Notes: generated by a model not told the origin, from the sequence alone. Numbered from the stretch's first letter, positions 1 to 12,987 are shown. The stretch: DNA of 64,000 nucleotides from Klebsiella electrica (GCF_006711645.1 NZ_CP041247.1:1-64000), one strand, 5' to 3'. A program made the numbers and translations.

Positions 1-1407
1 GTGTCACTTTCGCTTTGGCAGCAGTGTCTTGCCCGATTGCAGGATGAGTTACCAGCCACAGAATTTAGTATGTGGATACGCCCGTTGCAGGCGGAATTGA
101 GCGATAACACGTTGGCACTGTATGCGCCAAACCGTTTTGTGCTCGATTGGGTAAGGGATAAATACCTCAATAATATCAATGGACTCCTCAATGATTTTTG
201 CGGTGCTGATGCCCCACAGCTGCGATTTGAAGTCGGGACCCGCCCGGCAGTGCAGGCGCAACGCGGCGCGATAAATACGCATGTTGCGACCGCCACACCG
301 GCAGCGCAGGTTCAGACGGCGCGCGTCGCGCCAACGATCGTGCGTCCCGGCTGGGATAACGTCCCGGCGCCGGCGGAGCCGACCTACCGCTCTAACGTTA
401 ACGTTAAGCACACCTTCGACAATTTCGTTGAAGGTAAATCTAACCAACTGGCTCGCGCGGCGGCGCGTCAGGTTGCCGATAATCCAGGCGGCGCCTATAA
501 CCCTTTATTCCTTTATGGCGGTACCGGTCTGGGTAAAACCCACTTGTTGCACGCGGTCGGTAACGGCATTGTGGCGCGCAAACCCAACGCCAAAGTGGTC
601 TATATGCACTCGGAGCGTTTTGTTCAGGATATGGTTAAAGCCTTACAGAACAACGCCATTGAAGAGTTTAAACGCTACTACCGCTCCGTCGACGCCCTGC
701 TGATCGATGATATTCAGTTCTTTGCCAATAAAGAGCGCTCGCAGGAAGAGTTTTTCCACACCTTTAATGCCCTGCTGGAAGGTAATCAGCAGATCATTCT
801 CACCTCGGATCGCTATCCGAAAGAGATCAATGGTGTTGAGGATCGTCTGAAATCCCGCTTTGGCTGGGGGCTGACGGTGGCGATCGAGCCGCCTGAGCTG
901 GAAACCCGCGTGGCGATCCTGATGAAAAAAGCCGACGAAAACGACATTCGTCTGCCGGGAGAAGTGGCATTCTTTATCGCCAAGCGTCTACGCTCTAACG
1001 TACGTGAGCTGGAAGGGGCGCTGAACCGCGTTATTGCCAATGCCAACTTTACCGGCCGGGCGATCACCATCGATTTCGTGCGCGAAGCGCTGCGCGATCT
1101 GCTGGCGCTGCAGGAAAAACTGGTCACCATCGACAATATTCAGAAGACGGTGGCGGAATATTACAAGATTAAGGTAGCGGACCTGTTGTCGAAACGCCGC
1201 TCCCGTTCGGTGGCGCGTCCACGCCAGATGGCGATGGCGCTGGCGAAAGAGCTGACCAACCACAGTTTGCCGGAAATCGGCGATGCGTTTGGCGGTCGCG
1301 ACCATACCACCGTGCTGCACGCCTGTCGTAAAATTGAGCAGCTGCGTGAAGAAAGCCACGATATTAAAGAAGACTTTTCCAATTTAATCAGAACATTATC
1401 CTCGTGA
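1..1407 (+). CDS. dnaA: Chromosomal replication initiator DnaA
   Basis: DnaA binds DnaA boxes at oriC, opens the duplex and recruits DnaB. The 468-residue protein has the usual four-part layout: an N-terminal interaction domain (about 1-90), a variable linker rich in Ala/Pro/Thr (about 90-130), an AAA+ ATPase with Walker A GGTGLGKT at 173-180 and Walker B LLIDDIQF near 233-240, and a C-terminal helix-turn-helix with the DnaA signature [11 protein letters not shown] near 431-441. The start is GTG at base 1, the usual enterobacterial choice, and nothing upstream is in the window, so its promoter and oriC cannot be seen. dnaN follows after 4 bases, consistent with the conserved dnaA-dnaN-recF(-gyrB) operon. 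Confidence 0.98.
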   Translation: MSLSLWQQCLARLQDELPATEFSMWIRPLQAELSDNTLALYAPNRFVLDWVRDKYLNNINGLLNDFCGADAPQLRFEVGTRPAVQAQRGAINTHVATATPAAQVQTARVAPTIVRPGWDNVPAPAEPTYRSNVNVKHTFDNFVEGKSNQLARAAARQVADNPGGAYNPLFLYGGTGLGKTHLLHAVGNGIVARKPNAKVVYMHSERFVQDMVKALQNNAIEEFKRYYRSVDALLIDDIQFFANKERSQEEFFHTFNALLEGNQQIILTSDRYPKEINGVEDRLKSRFGWGLTVAIEPPELETRVAILMKKADENDIRLPGEVAFFIAKRLRSNVRELEGALNRVIANANFTGRAITIDFVREALRDLLALQEKLVTIDNIQKTVAEYYKIKVADLLSKRRSRSVARPRQMAMALAKELTNHSLPEIGDAFGGRDHTTVLHACRKIEQLREESHDIKEDFSNLIRTLSS

Positions 1408-1411
1408 CGCT

Positions 1412-2512
1412 ATGAAATTTACCGTAGAACGTGAACATTTATTAAAGCCGCTGCAACAGGTGAGCGGTCCCTTAGGGGGTCGTCCGACGCTGCCCATTCT
1501 CGGTAACCTGCTGCTTCAGGTCTCGGATGGCGCGCTGTCGCTGACCGGTACGGACCTCGAAATGGAAATGGTGGCGCGCGTTGCGCTGATTCATCCGCAT
1601 GAGGCGGGTGCAACGACCGTTCCGGCGCGAAAATTCTTTGATATTTGCCGCGGCCTGCCCGAAGGCGCGGAGATTGCCGTTCAGCTGGAAGGCGATCGGA
1701 TGCTGGTGCGTTCCGGGCGCAGCCGTTTTTCGCTGTCGACCCTGCCCGCTGCCGATTTCCCGAATCTTGATGACTGGCAGAGTGAAGTCGAATTGACCCT
1801 GCCGCAGGCGACCATGAAGCGCCTGATTGAAGCCACCCAGTTTTCGATGGCCCATCAGGATGTGCGTTATTACTTAAACGGCATGCTGTTTGAAACCGAA
1901 GGTGACGAACTGCGTACCGTGGCTACCGACGGCCACCGTCTGGCGGTCTGTTCAATGCCGCTGGGTGAATCATTGCCGAACCACTCGGTGATCGTGCCGC
2001 GTAAAGGGGTGATTGAGCTGATGCGCATGCTTGATGGCGGCGATACGCCGCTGCGCGTGCAGATTGGCAGCAACAATATTCGCGCCCATGTCGGTGATTT
2101 TATCTTCACATCGAAGCTGGTTGACGGCCGTTTCCCTGATTATCGCCGGGTATTGCCGAAGAACCCGGATAAACATCTGGATGCGGGCTGCGATATTCTC
2201 AAGCAGGCCTTTGCCCGCGCGGCGATTCTGTCGAACGAAAAATTCCGCGGCGTGCGTCTGTACGTCAGCGAAAATCAGCTGAAAATCACCGCCAATAACC
2301 CGGAACAGGAAGAAGCGGAAGAGATTCTCGACGTTTCTTACTCCGGCAGCGAGATGGAAATCGGCTTTAACGTCAGCTACGTGCTGGATGTGCTTAATGC
2401 GCTGAAGTGCGAAAATGTGCGTATTTTGCTGACCGATTCGGTGTCGAGCGTGCAGATTGAGGATGCGGCGTCACAATCGGCCGCCTACGTTGTCATGCCT
2501 ATGCGCTTGTAA
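1412..2512 (+). CDS. dnaN: DNA polymerase III beta sliding clamp
   Basis: This is the ring-shaped processivity clamp of DNA polymerase III. The 366 residues match the family's usual length and contain the three repeated clamp folds; the N-terminal MKFTVEREHLLKPLQQVSGPL and the C-terminal end YVVMPMRL are characteristic. It begins 4 bases after the dnaA stop. In E. coli recF follows almost immediately, with coupled translation; here a 144-base palindromic repeat separates the two genes (see repeat at 2513-2656). Confidence 0.98.
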   Translation: MKFTVEREHLLKPLQQVSGPLGGRPTLPILGNLLLQVSDGALSLTGTDLEMEMVARVALIHPHEAGATTVPARKFFDICRGLPEGAEIAVQLEGDRMLVRSGRSRFSLSTLPAADFPNLDDWQSEVELTLPQATMKRLIEATQFSMAHQDVRYYLNGMLFETEGDELRTVATDGHRLAVCSMPLGESLPNHSVIVPRKGVIELMRMLDGGDTPLRVQIGSNNIRAHVGDFIFTSKLVDGRFPDYRRVLPKNPDKHLDAGCDILKQAFARAAILSNEKFRGVRLYVSENQLKITANNPEQEEAEEILDVSYSGSEMEIGFNVSYVLDVLNALKCENVRILLTDSVSSVQIEDAASQSAAYVVMPMRL

Positions 2513-2656
2513 AGAATATCGGGCTATCTTACTTGCCATTTTCAACCTGGGCTGTGCTCGCCCCTGTCACGTACTTCGTGTACGCTCCAGGGTCTGTGCG
2601 CAGTCCGCGTTGAAACTGGCTGCGCCGATTACGCCCTGGCCTGAAGAACTCCGGAT
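2513..2656. repeat. Palindromic intergenic repeat, copy A
   Basis: The whole dnaN-recF gap is an imperfect long palindrome. Its centre is CACGTACTTCGTGTACG at 2568-2584, and outer arms such as TTTCAAC and GTTGAAA pair across it. A related element with a 16/17 identical centre lies after ilvN at 26539-26555. I see no open frame with a ribosome site. It is probably a short non-autonomous repeat of this lineage; the family name is not certain to me. Confidence 0.75.
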
Positions 2657-6173
<3,517 letters not shown>

Positions 6174-6258
6174 ACTCATCCGCTGCTCCCCGGTGGCGCG
6201 ATGCTGGCCGGGGCTGCGGAATATGTTGCCCGGACAGGGCGCCTGGCGTCACTATGCG

Positions 6259-6288
6259 GGGATTCCTCGGGTCTAAAAGAGGAATCCC
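6259..6288 (+). terminator. Hairpin downstream of gyrB, likely terminator
   Basis: GGGATTCCTC at 6259-6268 pairs perfectly with GAGGAATCCC at 6279-6288 around a 10-base loop, followed by only a short T stretch. It lies between gyrB and yidA and probably ends the dnaA-gyrB transcript. Confidence 0.6.
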
Positions 6289-6386
6289 TTATTGCGATCC
6301 TATCCTCGTTTTCCCCTGCTTCTGTTGCTGTTTTTTGAGCGGAATCGCGTTAGCATGGCCCAGGACTCATCTTACCTGGGGATCTC

Positions 6387-7199
6387 ATGGCTATTAAACT
6401 GATTGCAATTGATATGGACGGTACGCTGCTGCTGCCGGACCATACCATCTCTCCTGCGGTTAAAACCGCGATTGCTGCGGCGCGCGCGCGCGGCGTCAAC
6501 GTCGTGCTCACCACCGGCCGTCCGTATGCCGGTGTGCACAGCTATCTGAAAGAGCTGCACATGGAGCAGCCGGGAGACTACTGCATCACCTACAACGGCG
6601 CATTAGTGCAGAAAGCAAGCGACGGCAGCACCGTGGCGCAAACCGCGCTGAGCTATGATGACTACCGCTATCTCGAACAGCTTTCCCGCGATGTCGGCTC
6701 TCACTTCCATGCTCTCGATCGTAATACGCTGTATACCGCTAACCGCGATGTGAGCTACTACACGGTGCATGAGTCCTACGTGGCGACGATTCCGCTGGTT
6801 TTCTGCGAAGCCGAAAATATGGACCCGAATATCCAGCTGCTGAAGGTGATGATGATCGATGAGCCGGTCATCCTTGACCAGGCTATCGCCCGTATTCCAG
6901 CGGAAGTCAAAGAGAAGTACACCGTGCTGAAAAGTGCGCCGTACTTCCTCGAAATCCTCGATAAACGCGTCAATAAAGGGACCGGCGTGAAGTCCCTGGC
7001 CGATGCGCTGAATATCAGGCAGGACGAGATCATGGCGATTGGCGATCAGGAAAACGACATTGCGATGATTGAGTTTGCCGGCGTTGGCGTGGCGATGGAT
7101 AACGCGATTCCGACGGTGAAGGAAGCCGCTAACTTTATTACCAAATCGAACCTTGAAGATGGTGTGGCCTGGGCGATTGAGAAGTACGTTTTATCCTGA
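6387..7199 (+). CDS. yidA: HAD-family sugar phosphatase YidA
   Basis: YidA is a cytosolic Cof-type haloacid-dehalogenase-like phosphatase acting on sugar phosphates and related metabolites. The 270-residue protein shows the HAD motif I DMDGTL (Asp9 and Asp11 as nucleophile and acid/base), a TTGRP motif II, a Lys in motif III and the metal-binding GDQENDIAMI motif IV near the C-terminus. The length and sequence closely match E. coli YidA. It sits alone between gyrB and yidR, with a terminator-like hairpin before it and a second hairpin right after its stop. Confidence 0.95.
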   Translation: MAIKLIAIDMDGTLLLPDHTISPAVKTAIAAARARGVNVVLTTGRPYAGVHSYLKELHMEQPGDYCITYNGALVQKASDGSTVAQTALSYDDYRYLEQLSRDVGSHFHALDRNTLYTANRDVSYYTVHESYVATIPLVFCEAENMDPNIQLLKVMMIDEPVILDQAIARIPAEVKEKYTVLKSAPYFLEILDKRVNKGTGVKSLADALNIRQDEIMAIGDQENDIAMIEFAGVGVAMDNAIPTVKEAANFITKSNLEDGVAWAIEKYVLS

Positions 7200-7207
7200 C
7201 CTGCTCT

Positions 7208-7232
7208 TCAGGCCCGGTGTTCTCGGGCCTGA
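7208..7232 (+). terminator. Hairpin after yidA
   Basis: TCAGGCCCG at 7208-7216 and CGGGCCTGA at 7224-7232 form a perfect 9-base-pair stem 8 bases after the yidA stop. No T-run follows, so it may be a weak or Rho-assisted terminator or an RNA-stabilising end. Confidence 0.5.
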
Positions 7233-7402
7233 CTCCGCCTTGATGATGCATAACATGAACCCCTCAGGCCGTGTTTTGCCTCATCGTACGCCGATCCGCA
7301 CATCCGTTTTCCCTTTATCGCCGCGGTCGCAATGCCGGGCGCGCTGTCCTGTATCCTGCCGGTGGGCGATGTTAAACGTGTAGGTTAATTCTGTCCGATG
7401 CT

Positions 7403-7435
7403 ATACCCTGATGCGAACGTTGCGCATCAGGGTAT
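7403..7435 (+). promoter_or_regulatory. Perfect 13-bp hairpin covering the yidR ribosome site
   Basis: ATACCCTGATGCG at 7403-7415 and CGCATCAGGGTAT at 7423-7435 are perfect inverted repeats with a 7-base loop. The right arm contains AGGG, the only Shine-Dalgarno-like sequence before the yidR ATG at 7440. In RNA the stem would hide the ribosome site; as DNA it could also be an operator. Function is inferred. Confidence 0.55.
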
Positions 7436-7439
7436 CTCT

Positions 7440-8666
7440 ATGAAACAAGTCACCTTTGCTCCCCGCCATCATCAGCTAACCAATACGCAAACCTGGACTG
7501 CGGACAGCCAGTGGCTGGCCTTTGACGTCCGTCCGTCGGGCGCCTCCTTTACCGGGAAGACGATTGAACGGGTCAATGTGCAAACCGGGGCCGTCGAAAT
7601 TCTCTATGCTGCGCAACACGGGGCTCATGTCGGCGTGGTGACCGTTCATCCTGCGATGGATAAATATGTCTTTATACACGGTCCGGAACACCCGGATGAA
7701 AACTGGCAGTATGATTTCCACCATCGTCGCGGCGTGGTGACATACCAGGGTGTGGCGCACAACCTTGATGCGATGGATATCACCGCGCCGTATACGCCGG
7801 GCGCGCTGCGCGGCGGCAGTCATGTTCATGTTTATAGCCCAAACGGGCAGTTCGTCAGCTTTACCTATAACGATCATGTCCTGCACCAACGCGCGGCCTC
7901 CCTTGACCTGCGAAACGTCGGCGTTGCGACCCCTTATGGCCCGGTCACGCCGGACGGGCAGCATCCGCGTGAATATGGCGGCAGCCACTGGAGCGTTCTG
8001 GTCAGCCGGACAACGCCGACGCCGGTGCCGGGCAGCGATGAGATAAACCGCGCATACGAAGAGGGTTGGGTGGGGAACCATGCGCTGGCATTTATCGGCG
8101 ATACGCTGTCGAGCAATGGCGCCAGAATCCCTGAGCTGTTTATTGTGGCGTTGCCGCAGAGCGAGCAGGGCTGGAAGCAACAGGGCGAGGCGCCGCTGGC
8201 CGGTACGGAGACCACCATGCCAGCACCGCCGGCCGGAGTCATGCAGCGGCGTTTAACATTCACTCACCATCGACGCTATCCGGGGCTGGTCAATACGCCG
8301 CGGCACTGGGTACGGGCCAACCCGCAGGCGACGCAGATTGCCTTCCTGATGCGCGACGAGGCGGGTGTGGTGCAGCTATGGCTGATTTCCCCCCAGGGGC
8401 GCGATCTGCGGCAGCTGACTCACAATGTTAACGATATTCAATCGGCGTTTAACTGGCACCCGTCAGGGGAGTGGCTGGGATTTGTGCTGGATAACCGCAT
8501 GGCTATCTGTCATGCCCGGAGCGGTGAAATTATATTTTTGACTGCCGATCATGAAAACCCGCCTTCGGCGGATGCTGTGGTGTTTTCTCCGGACGGGAAA
8601 CACCTTGCCTGGATGCAAGATGTGAATGGCTATCGCCAGCTGTGGATAACCGGCGTCGGGGTTTAA
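7440..8666 (+). CDS. yidR: YidR, DUF3748 beta-propeller-like protein
   Basis: This matches E. coli YidR (DUF3748), whose function is not established. The protein is 408 residues from the ATG at 7440 (MKQVTFAPRHHQL), which is the conserved start; the open frame extends 14 codons further upstream through the hairpin, which I regard as untranslated. The sequence has TolB/beta-propeller-like repeats such as WTADSQWLAFDVRPSG, YSPNGQFVSFTYNDH, HPSGEWLGFVLDN and FSPDGKHLAWMQD, suggesting a WD40/TolB-like blade fold. No signal peptide is evident. It is convergent with yidQ, whose stop lies one base away. Confidence 0.92.
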   Translation: MKQVTFAPRHHQLTNTQTWTADSQWLAFDVRPSGASFTGKTIERVNVQTGAVEILYAAQHGAHVGVVTVHPAMDKYVFIHGPEHPDENWQYDFHHRRGVVTYQGVAHNLDAMDITAPYTPGALRGGSHVHVYSPNGQFVSFTYNDHVLHQRAASLDLRNVGVATPYGPVTPDGQHPREYGGSHWSVLVSRTTPTPVPGSDEINRAYEEGWVGNHALAFIGDTLSSNGARIPELFIVALPQSEQGWKQQGEAPLAGTETTMPAPPAGVMQRRLTFTHHRRYPGLVNTPRHWVRANPQATQIAFLMRDEAGVVQLWLISPQGRDLRQLTHNVNDIQSAFNWHPSGEWLGFVLDNRMAICHARSGEIIFLTADHENPPSADAVVFSPDGKHLAWMQDVNGYRQLWITGVGV

Positions 8667-8667
8667 A

Positions 8668-9000
8668 TCAGGGCGCTGGCATGGCCGCCGGTGGAATCAC
8701 GGCGTTGGTCGCCAGCGAGCTTTTCTCACTTTTCTCGACGCGCGATTTTATCGAGCTGTCGGTACGGAACATATCCCACGGCAGCAGCAGCGTGTCCATC
8801 ACCGCGGTGAAGGGCATATCGAGTGCGACCAGGGATTTTGTTCCCCAGTTGGCATCACTGTTACCCAGCATTTCCGCGCTGGCGCGAGTTCCCGGATAGG
8901 TTCCTTCCTTTCCGCCGGTATGTGACATCACGCTGGAGCAACCGCCCAAACTTACCATCCCGCTGAACAGGATTAGCTTTAACAGACCGCTTTTCATCAT
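8668..9000 (-). CDS. yidQ: YidQ lipoprotein
   Basis: Small DUF1375-type outer-envelope lipoprotein of unknown role, matching E. coli YidQ. The start is ATG at 9000 or the adjacent ATG at 8997, after GGAAAA; the frame runs upstream to 9201 but that part overlaps the ibpA heat-shock promoter and is not conserved. The N-terminus is a lipoprotein signal with lipobox LGGC (Cys about residue 21 or 22), followed by the conserved SSVMSHTGGKEGTYPGTRAS stretch and PFTAVMDTLLLPWD. About 110 residues. It is convergent with yidR and divergent from ibpA. Confidence 0.93.
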   Translation of the reverse strand: MMKSGLLKLILFSGMVSLGGCSSVMSHTGGKEGTYPGTRASAEMLGNSDANWGTKSLVALDMPFTAVMDTLLLPWDMFRTDSSIKSRVEKSEKSSLATNAVIPPAAMPAP

Positions 9001-9175
9001 TTTTCCATCGTCGTTTCGGGCATTGAGATAACCTTCATATCGGTTATATCGAGCCATTCCATGAATGCCTGGCGTTATTGCACCGCACTGTGGCAGGCAT
9101 CGTATTTTGCTTTTTGTGCTTTCCACCCAGTCTAAGCAATCGGCAGGAAACTGCAAAAAAAAAAGGTTTTTCGCG

Positions 9176-9203
9176 CTTGAAAATGACGGAATGAGCCACA
9201 TTT
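9176..9203 (+). promoter_or_regulatory. Predicted sigma-32 promoter of ibpA
   Basis: CTTGAAA at 9176-9182 and CCACATTT at 9196-9203, with a 13-base spacer, closely fit the heat-shock consensus (CTTGAAA / CCCCATNT). It lies about 107 bases upstream of the ibpA start. Confidence 0.75.
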
Positions 9204-9283
9204 TAGCAATGTGACCCGATGAAGATACGCCTGCGGGGTATTCCGGGTAATAACGACCTGTCCATGATGGAAGGTCATAAATT

Positions 9284-9300
9284 CTCGCTGACTTCAGGAG
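9284..9300 (+). promoter_or_regulatory. ROSE-type RNA thermometer of ibpA
   Basis: CTC-G-CTG at 9284-9290 pairs with CAGGAG at 9295-9300, leaving one unpaired G opposite the stem and masking the Shine-Dalgarno AGGAG. This is the U(U/C)GCU core of ROSE-like elements known upstream of ibpA. Melting at heat-shock temperature would free the ribosome site. Confidence 0.8.
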
Positions 9301-9309
9301 CTTTTTATT

Positions 9310-9723
9310 ATGCGTAATTTCGATCTTTCTCCGCTGTATCGTTCTGCAATTGGTTTTGACCGCCTTTTTAATCTGTTAGAAAACAATCAGAGCCAGAGTA
9401 ATGGCGGCTACCCTCCGTATAACGTCGAGCTGGTAGATGAAAACCATTACCGCATCGCTATTGCCGTGGCCGGTTTTGCCGAGAGCGAACTGGAGATCAC
9501 CGCGCAGGATAATTTGCTGGTCGTCAAAGGCGCCCATGCAGCCGAGCAGAAAGAACGTACCTATCTCTATCAGGGCATTGCGGAACGCAACTTTGAGCGC
9601 AAATTCCAGTTGGCGGAAAATATCCATATCCGCGGCGCAAACCTGGTCAACGGCCTGCTGTATATCGATCTGGAACGCGTGATTCCGCAAGCGGACAAAC
9701 CGCGCCGTATCGAAATTAACTAA
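9310..9723 (+). CDS. ibpA: Small heat-shock chaperone IbpA
   Basis: IbpA is a cytosolic small heat-shock protein that coats aggregating proteins and hands them to ClpB/DnaK. The 137 residues contain the alpha-crystallin domain (about 33-125), with [15 protein letters not shown] and [30 protein letters not shown] segments (key words: [13 protein letters not shown]), and a C-terminal [14 protein letters not shown] tail bearing the conserved I-x-I motif (IEI). A sigma-32 promoter and a ROSE thermometer precede it, so it is controlled at both transcription and translation. ibpB follows 113 bases later and is probably co-transcribed. Confidence 0.97.
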   Translation: MRNFDLSPLYRSAIGFDRLFNLLENNQSQSNGGYPPYNVELVDENHYRIAIAVAGFAESELEITAQDNLLVVKGAHAAEQKERTYLYQGIAERNFERKFQLAENIHIRGANLVNGLLYIDLERVIPQADKPRRIEIN

Positions 9724-9809
9724 TTTTATCCGGGTCGCCACGCGGCCCGCTTGCAAACTTGCTTGCCGTCAGGGAGCAGATGCGAATCCACCGGATTTGC
9801 AGAGATCAA

Positions 9810-9827
9810 CTCGCTTCATAGAAGGAG
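9810..9827 (+). promoter_or_regulatory. ROSE-type RNA thermometer of ibpB
   Basis: CTC-G-CTTC at 9810-9817 can pair with GAAGGAG at 9821-9827 across an ATA loop, with one bulged G, hiding the Shine-Dalgarno AAGGAG ten bases before the ibpB ATG. The bulged G within TCGCT repeats the ROSE core seen before ibpA. Confidence 0.7.
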
Positions 9828-9836
9828 AAATACATT

Positions 9837-10265
9837 ATGCGTAACGACGATTTATCCCCACTGCTGCGTCAATGGATCGGTTTTGACAAACTGGCCAATG
9901 CACTGCAAACCACCAGCGAAAGCCAGAGCTTCCCGCCGTATAACATTGAAAAAAGCGACGATAACCACTATCGCATTACCCTTGCGCTGGCCGGTTTCCG
10001 TCAGGAAGATCTGGATATTCAGCTGGAAGGGACGCGCCTGAGCGTGAAAGGTACGCCGCAGCAGGCCGACAAAGAAACGAAATGGCTGCACCAGGGGTTA
10101 GTCAGCCAGGCCTTTAGCCTGAGCTTCACCCTGGCAGAAAATATGGAAGTCTCCGGTGCCACATTCAATAACGGGTTGCTGCACATTGATTTAACCCGCA
10201 ACGAACCGGAAGCGGTTATCCCGCAGCGTATCGCCATCAGCGAGCGTCCTGCGCTCGACAGCTAA
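9837..10265 (+). CDS. ibpB: Small heat-shock chaperone IbpB
   Basis: This partner of IbpA forms mixed assemblies with it on heat-damaged proteins and eases their release to the disaggregase. It has 142 residues, with the alpha-crystallin domain in the middle ([33 protein letters not shown]) and a C-terminal VIPQRIAI tail with an I-x-I-type motif. The start ATGCGTAACGACGATTTATC is close to E. coli IbpB. It has its own ribosome site held in a small hairpin, and the operon ends at the strong terminator 19 bases after the stop. Confidence 0.97.
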   Translation: MRNDDLSPLLRQWIGFDKLANALQTTSESQSFPPYNIEKSDDNHYRITLALAGFRQEDLDIQLEGTRLSVKGTPQQADKETKWLHQGLVSQAFSLSFTLAENMEVSGATFNNGLLHIDLTRNEPEAVIPQRIAISERPALDS

Positions 10266-10283
10266 GCTGACTTCGCATACAAG

Positions 10284-10308
10284 GCCCCGATTTTCGGGGC
10301 TTTTTTTT
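10284..10308 (+). terminator. Rho-independent terminator of ibpAB
   Basis: GCCCCGA at 10284-10290 pairs with TCGGGGC at 10294-10300 around a TTT loop, followed directly by eight T. Confidence 0.95.
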
Positions 10309-10442
10309 ACCTGAAAACCTGGTCTCATGGTCGATACGTCATTGCGATGACCCGCCGATTATTGTGCGCCAGGCTGCATACAGGCCCGGGGGCTTAAGCC
10401 ATAATCCATGGTGTTGATAATGTTATTCACAGGGAACAGACG

Positions 10443-12104
10443 ATGAGTGATATAGCATTGACCGTCAGCGTTCTGGCGCTGGTGGCGGTAGTCGGATTGT
10501 GGATCGGCAATGTCAAAATTCGCGGCGTCGGGTTTGGCATTGGCGGCGTGCTGTTTGGCGGCATTATTGTGGGCCACTTTGTGGACCAGGCGGGTATCGC
10601 TCTTAGCAGCCCGATGCTGCATTTCATTCAGGAATTTGGCCTGATTCTCTTTGTTTATACCATCGGCATCCAGGTGGGGCCGGGGTTCTTCGCCTCCCTG
10701 CGCGTCTCCGGGCTACGGCTCAATCTCTTTGCCATCCTGATTGTCATCCTTGGGGGGCTGGTGACCGCCGTGCTGCATAAGCTCTTTGATATCCCGCTGC
10801 CGGTGGTGCTCGGTATTTTCTCCGGCGCAGTCACGAATACGCCGGCGCTGGGGGCCGGGCAGCAAATCCTGCGCGATCTCGGCGTACCGTTTGACGTGGT
10901 CGATCAGATGGGGATGAGCTATGCCATGGCCTATCCGTTTGGTATTTGCGGCATCTTGCTGACCATGTGGCTGATGCGTCTGTTCTTTCGCGTTAACGTC
11001 GAAAAAGAGGCCCAGCAGTTTGATGAGAGCAGCGGGAACGGGCACGCGGTTCTGCAAACGATTAACGTCCGGGTTGAAAACCCGAACCTGAACAATATGG
11101 CGATTCAGGACGTGCCGATGCTCAACAGCGATAAGCTGATTTGCTCCCGTCTCAAACGTGACGATCTGCTGATGGTGCCGGCACCGGGGACCTTAATTCA
11201 AACCGGCGATCTCCTGCACCTGGTCGGGCGTCCGGAGGATTTGCACAACGCGCAGCTGGTTATCGGCAAGGAAGTTGCTACTTCGCTTTCAACCCGCGGC
11301 ACGGATTTGAAAGTTGAGCGGGTGGTGGTCACCAATGAGAAGGTGCTGGGTAAGCGGATCCGCGACCTGCATTTTAAACAGCGCTATGACGTGGTTATCT
11401 CGCGGCTTAATCGCGCCGGGGTTGAGCTGGTGGCCAGCAGCCATGCCAGCCTGCAGTTCGGCGATATTCTTAACCTGGTTGGCCGCCCGGAAGCCATTGA
11501 TGCGGTGGCCGCCGAACTGGGTAACGCCCAGCAAAAATTGCAGCAGGTACAGATGCTGCCGGTATTTATCGGCATTGGCCTCGGGGTTTTACTGGGCTCC
11601 ATTCCGCTGTTTGTTCCCGGTTTCCCGGTGGCGTTAAAGCTGGGGCTCGCCGGTGGGCCGCTGATTATGGCGCTGATCCTCGGGCGAATCGGCAGTATCG
11701 GCAAGCTCTACTGGTTTATGCCGCCGAGCGCCAACCTTGCGCTCCGTGAGCTGGGGATTGTGCTCTTCCTGGCGGTCGTCGGGCTGAAGTCCGGCGGTGA
11801 TTTTGTCGTCACGCTGACCGCAGGCGACGGGCTGAGCTGGATTGCCTACGGCATTTTTATTACCGCGATTCCGCTGCTAACGGCGGGCATTCTGGCGCGG
11901 CTGCTGATGAAGATGAACTACCTGACCCTGTGCGGCATGCTGGCCGGGTCGATGACCGACCCTCCGGCGCTGGCTTTCGCCAACAACCTGCATGCCACCA
12001 GCGGAGCCGCGGCGCTCTCGTATGCCACGGTTTATCCGCTGGTGATGTTTTTGCGCATCATTACGCCGCAGCTACTGGCCGTGTTGTTCTGGGGAATGAG
12101 TTAA
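10443..12104 (+). CDS. yidE: YidE, AspT/YbjL-type putative transporter
   Basis: This is a 553-residue inner-membrane protein identical in size to E. coli YidE, of the aspartate:alanine antiporter (AspT/YidE/YbjL) family. It has the family's internal duplication: about five membrane segments, then two cytosolic TrkA-C/RCK-C domains (about 190-275 and 280-360), then five more membrane segments. The repeated motif pair [13 protein letters not shown] (first half) and [14 protein letters not shown] (second half) marks the two transport half-sites. Substrate is unknown. Its end overlaps the convergent yidP by 33 bases. Confidence 0.94.
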   Translation: MSDIALTVSVLALVAVVGLWIGNVKIRGVGFGIGGVLFGGIIVGHFVDQAGIALSSPMLHFIQEFGLILFVYTIGIQVGPGFFASLRVSGLRLNLFAILIVILGGLVTAVLHKLFDIPLPVVLGIFSGAVTNTPALGAGQQILRDLGVPFDVVDQMGMSYAMAYPFGICGILLTMWLMRLFFRVNVEKEAQQFDESSGNGHAVLQTINVRVENPNLNNMAIQDVPMLNSDKLICSRLKRDDLLMVPAPGTLIQTGDLLHLVGRPEDLHNAQLVIGKEVATSLSTRGTDLKVERVVVTNEKVLGKRIRDLHFKQRYDVVISRLNRAGVELVASSHASLQFGDILNLVGRPEAIDAVAAELGNAQQKLQQVQMLPVFIGIGLGVLLGSIPLFVPGFPVALKLGLAGGPLIMALILGRIGSIGKLYWFMPPSANLALRELGIVLFLAVVGLKSGGDFVVTLTAGDGLSWIAYGIFITAIPLLTAGILARLLMKMNYLTLCGMLAGSMTDPPALAFANNLHATSGAAALSYATVYPLVMFLRIITPQLLAVLFWGMS

Positions 12105-12818
12105 CGGCGTCTCCAGGTGGACGCGCCGCAGATGGTAGTCCACCTGGTATTCACTGGCGTTGCGGAACATCACCGAATAGTTCAGAAACTCACCGCTGTC
12201 GCTGTAGGAAAGCGAAGTAATCCGCAGCAGCGGCGTCTGTTCCGGGACATTCATCGACCGGGCCAGCTGCTTGTCCGCCAGTACCGGCGTCAGGCTTTCA
12301 TAGTTACCGCTAATGGTTATCCCGCACTCTTTCTCAATGTAATCGAATTTTGACCCTTCCATATGCGCCAGCGACAGGTTACGGAACAGTTTGACCGGCA
12401 TATAGCTGTCTTCCAGCATCAGGGGTTTGCCGTCCACGTAACGCACCCGGCGCGAGAAGTAGATCCGTTCATTAATCTGTATCCGTAGCTGGCTGGCGAT
12501 GGCCGGCGGCGCCGGCATGACTTCGAATACCAGCACCTCGCTCACCACCTCTTTACCCTGCTTGCGTAACACTTCCGCCAGACCGGTGAGGTTAGTGGTC
12601 TCGTGATGCACATCTTTGCGGGCGACAAAGGTGCCGGATCCGTGGCGGCGAACCACCAGCCCCCAGCTAATCAGCAGCTCGATAGCTTTGCGGATTGTCA
12701 TCCGCGCCACGCCAAACTCTTCTGCCAGCTTTTTCTCTCCCGGCAGCGGGCTACCGATATTGAAATCGGAAGAATTCAGCCGCAGGCGCAATCTGTCCGC
12801 GATAGATTTATAGATCAC
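12072..12818 (-). CDS. yidP: GntR-family transcriptional regulator YidP
   Basis: Repressor-type regulator of the GntR/HutC subfamily, 248 residues. The N-terminal winged helix (about 1-70) is visible with [27 protein letters not shown] and the wing [16 protein letters not shown] (two separate motifs); the C-terminal half is a UTRA ligand domain ending in [12 protein letters not shown]. It is divergent from the alpha-glucoside PTS operon and most likely controls it, with a sugar phosphate as inducer. An inverted repeat between the genes (12940-12967) is a candidate operator. The tail-to-tail overlap with yidE is 33 bases. Confidence 0.9.
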   Translation of the reverse strand: MIYKSIADRLRLRLNSSDFNIGSPLPGEKKLAEEFGVARMTIRKAIELLISWGLVVRRHGSGTFVARKDVHHETTNLTGLAEVLRKQGKEVVSEVLVFEVMPAPPAIASQLRIQINERIYFSRRVRYVDGKPLMLEDSYMPVKLFRNLSLAHMEGSKFDYIEKECGITISGNYESLTPVLADKQLARSMNVPEQTPLLRITSLSYSDSGEFLNYSVMFRNASEYQVDYHLRRVHLETPLTHSPEQHGQ

Positions 12819-12939
12819 CAGTAGACCTCTGTTTCACTTTTTAAACGGGACGGTTAACGATGTGAATTGCAAATAAAACGATTAAATACATAAAGATATG
12901 ATTTATTCATTCTGATGTTTTAATCCGCGTCATTCATGA

Positions 12940-12967
12940 TGTCTATTTTTAATTCAAAAAGTAGACA
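12940..12967. promoter_or_regulatory. Candidate YidP operator
   Basis: TGTCTA at 12940-12945 and TAGACA at 12962-12967 are inverted repeats flanking a T5...A5 spacer, in the yidP-aglA divergent region. Position and symmetry suggest an operator; binding is inferred. Confidence 0.5.
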
Positions 12968-12987
12968 ACATTGGCGGAATTAAAACC

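Noticed and set aside
12072..12104. 33-base overlap of yidE and yidP ends as a regulatory feature
   Set aside because: Tail-to-tail overlaps of this size are common and nothing in the sequence suggests antisense control.
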